Shown here piece by piece: positions 1 to 7,681 of a DNA stretch of 10,598 nucleotides. The translations under genes were made by a program, and so were the position numbers. Positions within the stretch are counted from its first letter, which is position 1. Each line of letters begins with the position of its first letter. Source of the stretch: Anaeromyces robustus (taxonomy: Eukaryota > Neocallimastigomycota > Neocallimastigomycetes > Neocallimastigales > Neocallimastigaceae); the NCBI GenBank assembly GCA_002104895.1, contig MCFG01000759.1:1-10598 (forward strand), read 5' to 3'. The notes below the pieces were generated by a model, which saw only the letters and a program-made list of their open reading frames with translations, ran no database searches and was not told the origin of the DNA.

Positions 1-578
1 GTATTTAAACTCTAGAACTTATAAATTTATAAATAGATATATTATTATATATTAATATTATTCTATAATTTGTTGTTATAATTTATGTATTAATATTTTT
101 TTTTATTAAGTAATCATTAACAAGATATACTATTATATTTTTTTATATTTAATAAAACTTTACTAAAATATTAATTATTTAATTAATCATTTAATTAATT
201 ATTATAATTTTTTTTATTCTGTTATAGTAATATTGTATATTGTAATTTTGTGGTTTTGTATAATATTTTTTTCATTATTTAAAGAAATTAAAAGGAATGA
301 TTTAAATATATGTATATAAAAAAAAAGAAGCTTTACCACATTTTTTAATATATGAAATAATATTTAATATAATGAAAAAAAAAGTATAAATATGAGTAAA
401 ATTAACCATTTTTTTTAGTTCTTTAGACTTTTACATTTAAAAACACATTTATTTGTGTTTTTAAATAAATATAATATTCTTTAATTAAGTATTATTTCAC
501 ATTACTTTAAATAATATATAAAAAAAAAGAATATATATAAAAGTCTCATCATAGAATAAAGAAGAAAGGAAGAAAAAT
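1..578. other. A/T-rich non-coding stretch
   Basis: No open frame worth reporting on either strand. It contains homopolymers and a perfect hairpin at 435-466. A purine-rich stretch (about 555-577) leads into the ATG at 579. Confidence 0.7.
435..466. repeat. Perfect inverted repeat, 13-bp arms
   Basis: Arms ATTTAAAAACACA (435-447) and TGTGTTTTTAAAT (454-466) around a 6-base loop. The C/G pairs in the arms make it less likely than pure A/T fold-backs to be chance. No gene is adjacent, so a terminator role is not supported. Confidence 0.75.
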
Positions 579-764
579 ATGAAGTCCGGCCATTTTGAAA
601 TTAAAGGGAAAATATATAAAATATATTTATATATTTTATGTATTATGTATAGTATTTATATAAGTTTATATAATATAAATACATTGTATACTAAACATCC
701 AGACAGCTCTACTCAACTTTTTTTGATATGTTACAGCTGTCGAGGTTTAAACTTTGTTCAATGA
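579..764 (+). CDS. Small hypothetical ORF, doubtful
   Basis: A 61-residue frame starting MKSGHFEIKG after a purine-rich leader. The first ten codons and the last twenty (KHPDSSTQLF to SCRGLNFVQ) have more G/C than the middle, which is A/T-rich and Tyr/Ile-rich like translated junk or an intron. A TTACAG at 730-735 looks like a splice acceptor and opens a short frame (LSRFKLCSMMSLNICVRR) in another phase, but I find no good donor. I recognise no domain. It could be a small gene, a fragment or chance. Confidence 0.2.
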   Translation: MKSGHFEIKGKIYKIYLYILCIMYSIYISLYNINTLYTKHPDSSTQLFLICYSCRGLNFVQ

Positions 765-850
765 TGAGTCTAAATATTTGTGTACGACGATAAAACTACT
801 ACTTTCTTTTCTTTCCAATTTTATTTTTATGGGTAAAATTCTATCTTGTA

Positions 851-1000
851 TTAGATGGTAACAGCAACCGCTTGATAAATTCTACCGATGTTTTGAATTT
901 TATTTTTCAAATCTTCAGTTTAAACAGATTCCAAAATTTTCAAATTTATATTCAAATCAAATAATAATACAATCATTTAAATCAATCATTATAATTTGAT
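851..1000 (-). pseudogene. Decayed coding remnant, family unknown
   Basis: One minus-strand frame reads LKILESV, a TAA, then TEDLKNKIQNIGRIYQAVAV and ends TI-stop at 851-853. Codon composition (GCG, GGT, GTT, ACC) is unlike the surrounding A/T noise and resembles real coding sequence; the internal TAA could be a decayed CAA. I do not recognise the family. It could be the C-terminal end of a dead transposon or duplicated gene. Upstream of about 1000 the frame dissolves in stops. Confidence 0.3.
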
Positions 1001-1162
1001 AATAATTTCAATGTTAATAGTGAAAAAACCTAGTTTTTTCATAGGAATAGAAAAAATATATCATTGAAAATGAAATGAACTTAATAAATTTATTAAAATT
1101 AAATATGATTTATAAAAGAAAGAAACTTTTTCAGAACTGTTTAAATTTAGAATTTATCAAGC
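870..1162. repeat. Short inverted duplication, 15-bp ends
   Basis: TAGAATTTATCAAGC occurs on the plus strand at 1148-1162 and on the minus strand at 870-884. Both copies are preceded on their own strand by a GAA-x-CTGTTTAAA-like sequence. This suggests an inverted, partly deleted copy of the 851-1000 remnant, or a decayed inverted-repeat element. Confidence 0.4.
1021..1041. repeat. Hairpin, 9-bp arms
   Basis: TGAAAAAAC (1021-1029) and GTTTTTTCA (1033-1041) around a 3-base loop. Confidence 0.6.
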
Positions 1163-2243
1163 AATTAATTAATTTTTTTTTTTTCAATTTTGAAAAATAT
1201 AATAATATTGATATATGAATAAATGAATAATAATAAATATTAAATAATGTATGAATAAACCATAAATATTTTCAAAATTTTAAAAAAAAATTAATATTTT
1301 AATTCATTTTTAATGTTTAACACATTTTTAATATTTAAGGTAGATGGTATCCGTAAAATAACAAAATTGTTATTATTTAATATCAAAAATTAATGGTATA
1401 AATCCATCTAGTTAATAAGTATTTTTTTTAAAAAAAATAGTATTTTTATATTATTTTAATGAAAAATATTTATATCTTTGAATATTAAATATATTTTATT
1501 TCAAAATAAAATATAAAAAGAAATGAATTAAAATAGATTAATTACAACAATAATATAAATGTTTCTTTCTTTAATATATATTAAAGGAAAATAAAAGAAA
1601 AAATAAAAAGATATTTAAATAAAAAGCTAAGTTATTATTTTCCTAATAATGTAATATTCTTTATTATAATAAACTATAAATAATTGTAAGCAAGAATAAT
1701 AAAAAATATTCATCTAACATTTTTTAAAAGAAATGTAAAAAAAAAATAAAATAAAATAAAAAATAAAACTAAACTAAACTAAACTAAAATAATATTTTTA
1801 TATATTATATTTATTATTAATATTTTTGTGTAATTTTGATATCGTATATATTATTTTTATTTATAATTACTTCTTATATATATAAATAAATGTGAAAATG
1901 GTGTTTATTTAATTTTTAAATATTTAAATATAAAGATGTATAATAAATTTTAAAATTTAATTTTATATTATATATTTTTTGATAATATTTTTTTAGTTAA
2001 AAGTATTAAAAATATTTTAAAATATATTTTATATAATGTAACAAAAATATTATTTATAGGACTTCACATTAAATTTTTTATACAATTTTTTTTTTTTAAA
2101 TTAATTTTAAATGTAACAAAAAAATATTATAAAAAAATATTAATTAAAAATATTGATATATATCAATAATTATATTTATTTATAATTTTAAGATAATTAA
2201 TAAATAAAATAAAAATAAATGAATAAGTAAATAAAATAAAGGA
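1163..2243. other. A/T-rich non-coding stretch
   Basis: No coding signal seen. Contains an AAACT tandem (four copies, 1766-1785) that follows AAAAT-type units, and many A/T homopolymers. Confidence 0.65.
1766..1785. repeat. AAACT pentanucleotide tandem
   Basis: Four perfect AAACT units, preceded by degenerate AAAAT units (about 1745-1765), suggesting one pentamer array with a spread T-to-C-type variant. Confidence 0.8.
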
Positions 2244-2490
<247 letters not shown>

Positions 2491-3190
2491 AAAAAGAATT
2501 GTCATGCCATAAAAATATTAAAATTTTAATATCCTTAAAAATATTTTTTATTATATGATTTGAATGATTATTTTTTAATTATAAATATTTAAATTTGAAT
2601 TATTAAGATAAAATTTTAAAAATATTATAGGTAATTTACAATTTATATGTGTACATAATAAAGAATATTTGATAAACAAGGAATTTTCATTATAATATTT
2701 TTATAAATATTATAATAAAAAAGTTTTTGCTTTCTTAATCATAAATTCTATTATTCTATTTAATAATATGTATTATTAAAAATAAAATATATAGCTTATA
2801 TAGCTTTTTTAGTATTTTAATTAATGAGTATATTGAATATATTAGAATAGTAGTATATGTATAGTTTTTATATAGAGGTTGAAAGGTTTGAGGTTAAAAA
2901 TATTTATAAAGTAATGAAAAAAAATGATGAAAATTTCATTATTTATTAAAAAATATGAATAAAAATAGTTATAACATGTAATGATAATAAAAAAAGTATA
3001 ATGATAATTAATTAATAACGTTGGATTGGTAATAGAAGAAATACCATAATATAAAAAAAAATTCATTATTGAAAAGAAATTGCTATTACTAATTTCATAA
3101 TTATATAAAAAATAATTCTTTATTAGTCATCAGAAATTTTTTGGAATTATTAATTAAAGATTATCAATTAAATATTTATATTTATATTTA
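2491..3190. other. A/T-rich non-coding stretch
   Basis: Only A/T-dominated short frames. A minus-strand frame at 2842-3066 is rich in Ile, Phe, Tyr and Asn and shows no motif; I treat it as chance. Confidence 0.6.
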
Positions 3191-3375
3191 TAATTATTAT
3201 AATTATTATTATTATTATTATTATTATAATTATTATTATTATAATTATTATTATTATAATTATTATTATTATAATTATTATTATTATAATTATTATTATT
3301 ATAATTATTATTATTATAATTATAATTATTATTATTATTATTATTATTAATTAGTATTATTATTATTATTATTGT
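3190..3375. repeat. TTA-type array with 15-bp higher-order unit
   Basis: A trinucleotide ATT array in which ATA replaces every fifth ATT, giving six perfect 15-base units (ATAATTATTATTATT) at 3226-3315. Simpler or irregular ATT stretches flank it. The plus-strand frame through it (Asn-Tyr repeats) is a repeat artefact. Confidence 0.9.
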
Positions 3376-3425
3376 TATTATAAATTTTAAACATTTACAT
3401 ACATTAATGAAAATATTTCATATAT

Positions 3426-3468
3426 TTTATGTTATCATATGATCTATATGATCATATGATAACATAAA
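3426..3468. repeat. Near-symmetrical palindrome, 19-bp arms
   Basis: Arms TTTATGTTATCATATGATC (3426-3444) and its perfect reverse complement (3450-3468) around TATAT. This is the strongest fold-back in the window and includes G/C pairs. No coding sequence adjoins it. Confidence 0.9.
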
Positions 3469-3836
3469 TCACATAAATTTTAATCATACACTTTTATTCC
3501 TAAAATCTTTATATTAATTGGACAAAAAGATTTATCGTAAATTTATATAATACATATTATATAAGAATTATTTAACATTAAAACACTTAAGTAAATTAAA
3601 AATTAAAATTGAATATATATATGATTTAATTTTTAATATATTATCCTAATTTCTAAGAAAAATATGTGAATGGTTCTATTTTTCTAAATGTAATGGAACA
3701 ATCATATTGTCCTATTCGATCGATCATTGTTTGATTGAAGATAATTGAGATATATATATTTAATTTCTAATATTAATATATATATATCTTAATTAAAAAA
3801 CTTATATTATATACATATATATATTTAAAATAAATA

Positions 3837-3872
3837 TTATATATACAAACATTTTTTTGTTTGTATATATAA
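3837..3872. repeat. Perfect inverted repeat, 14-bp arms
   Basis: TTATATATACAAAC (3837-3850) and GTTTGTATATATAA (3859-3872) with an 8-base A/T loop. Confidence 0.8.
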
Positions 3873-4084
3873 CATAATAAAATAAATATTTAAACCAACA
3901 AATATTTTTTTAAAAGAAAAAATAATATAAAATGATTTTTTCGTTTATTTAATAAATAAATATATATAACATAATAAAAACAGTATTTTTATATGTGTAA
4001 AGTAGTATATATTCTTTAAACAAAACCTTTTTTTTTTTATTAAAAAAAATATATATATTTAAATTTTATAAAAAAAATAATATA

Positions 4085-4112
4085 TTTATAGAATATTCTA
4101 ATATTCTATAAA
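4085..4112. repeat. Perfect inverted repeat, 11-bp arms
   Basis: TTTATAGAATA (4085-4095) and TATTCTATAAA (4102-4112) with a 6-base loop. Confidence 0.75.
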
Positions 4113-5419
4113 CAGTTTATATATTATTTTAATGTTTAACATTGTAAGCAAACATTTAATCAAATATTTTATTTTGTATCACATAATTTTAATTTTTTTA
4201 CTTAAAATTAATTAAATAAAATAATGATTTTAAGGAACTAATATTAATTTTTAGCATATTTTATTCTAATTAATTAAATTAAAATGAAATAAAATATATA
4301 TATATAATATAAAATAATTAAGGCTTAATAATAAGAAAATAAATTAAAAATCTATTTAATCTTTTGTATTTATATTAAATTTAGATTTATGTACTTATAA
4401 TAAATATAATTATAAATATAATTTATTATTTTCTTTTCTTAGTATTTACTGACCGTATATACAAAAAAAATAACTATATTAAAAAAAAATTAATTCATGC
4501 TAATATTAAGTTTAAATTCTATAAAAGATTATAGAAAAACAAAAAATAAAGAATAAAAAATAAAAATAAAAAGGTTATTAATATAGAACATATTAAATAG
4601 ATATGCAAAACTATACTTATAAACCTTTTTTTCTTTATTATAATATTTAATTTAATAAAAATAAATTGACCATTGAAAATATCACAAGTTATATTATTAA
4701 GAGATATATATTAAATAATTTTAATCTTTACGCATTTTAAAGACATTTTAATATTTTTTTTTGTTTTAGTTTTGTTTGTTAAAAAACTGATTTTCTTTTA
4801 TTTATTTTTTTTATAAAAAAAATTCATTTAATAACTCTCATTTTTTGATTTTAAATTATTTTTATTAAAAAAAAAAAAAAAAAGAAATAAATTAAGGATG
4901 TTTATTAATAACTTTAATAATATTTATTACAATTATAATAGTAAAAGTAAAAATAAGAATAAAATATATATATTAATTTCTAATAAAAATTTTTATTAAA
5001 ATGTATATATATTTAAATAATTTAATAAAACTATTAAATATATTTTTTATTTTTATTTCTTTTCATTATTATTATTACTATTATTTATTTATTTTTATTT
5101 CATATTATCATTTATTCATATTTTTAATTAACTACTATAATGAAATAATATAGTTATTAAAAACTGATTTATTACTTATTTAGTATTTTTATTATTAACT
5201 ATTATTATTATTATTATTAATTTTTTGTTAATTGTTTTTTTTTATCTTTTATTATAATTATAATTATAATTATTATTATATTTTTTATTTTTATTTTTAT
5301 GTTTTGAACTTTTCTTTTTAAGATATTTTTTTATTTTTTCTTTTAATTTATTTATTTATTTTTTTATTACTTGCCTTTTATATATTATATATATATATTG
5401 AAAAGAATTTTTATTTTTA

Positions 5420-5445
5420 TTTTTTTTTTTTTAAAAAAAAAAAAA
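5420..5445. repeat. T13-A13 palindrome directly after the ABCA stop codon
   Basis: Thirteen T followed by thirteen A with no spacer, touching the TAA stop at 5446-5448. It is self-complementary, so the transcript could form an A-U hairpin at the very start of the 3' UTR. It may equally be chance in A/T-rich DNA or an inaccurate homopolymer consensus. Confidence 0.7.
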
Positions 5446-6601
5446 TTAATGACCATCAGCATCACCTTCAGAAATAATACTAAGGAATACTTCTTCTAAA
5501 GAAGATTGTGAAATACCCCAATTAATTATACCATATTGCTCTTTATTTTGTTCAATAATTTTAAATAATTGAGAAACATATCCTTGATCTGGAATGAATT
5601 CATAAATACTATTGGAAGCTAAATCACGAATAGCTTTATGATTTTCTGGAAGAGTATTTGTAATAAATTGCTTTAATTCTTTATATTTTTGTGGATCATT
5701 ATTATAGGTTAATCTAAAACCTGCACCATAAATTTCCTTAAGACGTAAAGATGTATTACAGCAACGAATTGTACCATGGGACATAATTGCAATACGATGA
5801 CATAATACTTCAGCTTCTTCCATAGAGTGAGTGGTAAGAATAATAGTTTTTTCTTGACTAATTTCATTTAAAATATCCCAAATTAAACGACGTACATCTG
5901 GATCAAGACCAGTAGTAGGTTCATCTAAAAAGACAATCTTTGGATCACCAACAAGAGCAATAGCAATACTTAAACGACGTTTTTCACCACCACTTAAACC
6001 TTTAACTAAGTTTTTCCTAAATGCAGTTAAACCTACACTAGATAAACTATCATTAATTGCAGTTTCTTCTTGACTTTTAGTAATTCCCTTTAATCTAGCA
6101 TAGAATAATAAATGTTCTTCAACAGTTAAATCATTCCATAAAATATCATGCTGAGGACATATACCAATACGCTTATAAACTTGATTCATATCAGTTTCAA
6201 TATTATAACCAGCTACTCTAGCATAACCTGCAGTTGGAGGATAAACACCAATTAATGAATGAATTAAAGTGGTTTTACCTGCACCATTTGGACCTAATAA
6301 ACCAAAGACTTTACTATTTTCTACTGCAAAGGTTGCACTACGAACTGCAACATGAGGTGAATCACCTTTAATTCTTGGAGCATATTCTTTACGGAAATTC
6401 TTTATAACTAATGGACAATCACTATCATATTGTCCAGTAAGAACACGTTTTCTTTCGGCTTTAACATCATCATCTTCTAAAATTTCAGCATCTTCTTGTT
6501 CCTTTGAATTATAAAATGGATTATTAGAATCTTCAAATTTAAAATCTTCATCAATACTATTTAAATCGAAATCATCAATATTTCTTTTTCTTTTGAAACA
6601 T
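5446..6601 (-). other. ABCA nucleotide-binding domain plus C-terminal regulatory domain
   Basis: The longest unbroken frame in the window. Complete motif set: A-loop region, Walker A GPNGAGKTT, Q-loop ICPQHDILW, ABC signature GLSGGEKRR, Walker B with DEPTTGLDP (D-loop) and LTTHSMEEAE (H-loop). DEPTTGLDP, and THSMEEAE-x-LC-x-R-x-AIM, are diagnostic of subfamily A. The last 90 residues (TYNND to SSLEEVFLSII) match the regulatory domain that follows ABCA NBDs. The linker before the NBD (EQEDAEILEDDD) is strongly acidic. No conserved residue is lost, which argues for recent purifying selection despite the upstream frame breaks. Confidence 0.95.
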
Positions 6602-7681
6602 TTAAAAATATTTAAAATGCCATGGTTTATGATTACCATATTCTTGTGGAATTACAGTACTGAAATAATATACAAGAATTAATAAAACGAAAAATTCAAC
6701 AATTAACATCATAGTAACTGTGAAAATACGATCTCCTGGAACAAAATCTTTCAATTGATAATACATTCTTTCACCTTCTTTAGGAGTTGCAGATAACTTA
6801 TTTATAATATAATAGAAAGCAATTAGTGGCCATAAGAAATACTTATTAGTAGTTTTCATTTCAGATTGTAAAGCAAAACAAAGAATAACACTAAACATCA
6901 CAATTAAGAAGGTAGTTACCAATGCTGTACTATTTCTTTTGAAAAAGAAGGAAACTGCAAATGAAAACATAACAAGTACATTAGCCCAAACAAAGAATAA
7001 CAATAATAAAACTTCAGGAGAGGTTTGTATAAATAATTTCATTTTACATAAATATCCAGCAATATTAAAGCATAACAATGAAACCAAACATAAAATCAAA
7101 TCAGTTATGTATGTAAATACATAATAAACTATTGGTTTCATACCATTCATTTTCATCATTACTACATATCTTTCTTCTTTATCCTTTACTAAACTCATAA
7201 CAAAAACTGGAATTAAAAAACTGATACCCCATGGATATAAAAAAAACACCAACAAGATCAGAAGCATCAATATTATAATTATATTTATTATTTTCTTTAA
7301 ATACTGGATATGATCTGAAACCTTGAGTAATAGTTGATTTGTTATCTGTAATTTTACGTAACCAAGCACTATTAAATTCAGTAATGAAATAAAGCAATCT
7401 TTTTCCTTTACCAGGATAAGACATATATGGGTTTACATTATTTCCTTTCAAGCCAAATATATAGGATAATCTTGTATTTTCACCTACAGATAAAAGCATA
7501 TCGTATTTATAATTATTTTCATTTTCTTCTATACTATTAATCAACATTGCACCATAAGGCATATAATCAACACTTTTCACAATAGCATCTTCAGTATTTT
7601 TAAAAATTTGATAGAGTAACGTATTTCTTTTCATCATTAGTATAATCAGAAAAAGTTGTATTTTTTAAAATTTTATTTACA
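5446..7681 (-). CDS. Exon 5: distal loop, TM2-TM6, NBD, regulatory domain
   Basis: Begins after an AACAG acceptor and completes a Val codon with the last GT of exon 4. Three one-base excesses break the frame, at 7628-7631 (TTTT), 7239-7246 (A8) and 6604-6608 (A5). Removing one base at each gives a continuous reading: NDE-RNTLLYQ, DLVGVF-LYPWGISFL and WHFKYF-KCFKRKR. Five hydrophobic spans follow (about residues 750-772, 792-818, 830-854, 859-879, 927-949), with a short hydrophobic stretch near 889-901. After an acidic linker the NBD shows Walker A GPNGAGKTT (1070-1078, bases 6268-6294), Q-loop Gln1117, signature LSGGE (1169-1173), Walker B IVFLDEP with catalytic Glu1194, and switch His1225. 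All catalytic residues are intact. It ends with TAA at 5446-5448. Confidence 0.9.

Larger units (their letters stand above)
3469..5419. other. A/T-rich intergenic stretch downstream of the ABCA gene
   Basis: No gene seen on either strand. Apart from the hairpins listed, there is a slightly more GC-rich patch at 3668-3740 with the imperfect palindrome GGAACAATCATATTGTCC and a TCGATCGA core, and a fold-back of TATATA arms around 3750-3792. Poly-A and poly-T runs of up to about 17 (near 4867-4883) occur. The ABCA 3' UTR and poly(A) site must lie in its right end but cannot be placed. Confidence 0.6.

Noticed and set aside
759-800. Hammerhead-ribozyme-like core (ATGATGAGTC ... GACGATAAAAC)
   Set aside because: The catalytic C of CUGAUGA is an A and the GAAA box is interrupted; closing stems are not evident. 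Also considered as box C of a snoRNA, but no box D (CTGA) or terminal stem follows at a suitable distance.
2842-3066. Minus-strand frame of 74 residues
   Set aside because: Composition is Ile/Phe/Tyr/Asn as expected from random A/T DNA; no motif, and no rise in GC comparable to the real exons.
3141-3350. Plus-strand open frame ending in Asn-Tyr repeats
   Set aside because: It is the translation of the ATT/ATA array; a tyrosine run of this kind is a repeat artefact.
6939-7124. Plus-strand frame of 61 residues
   Set aside because: Antisense shadow of TM3-TM4 of the ABCA gene.
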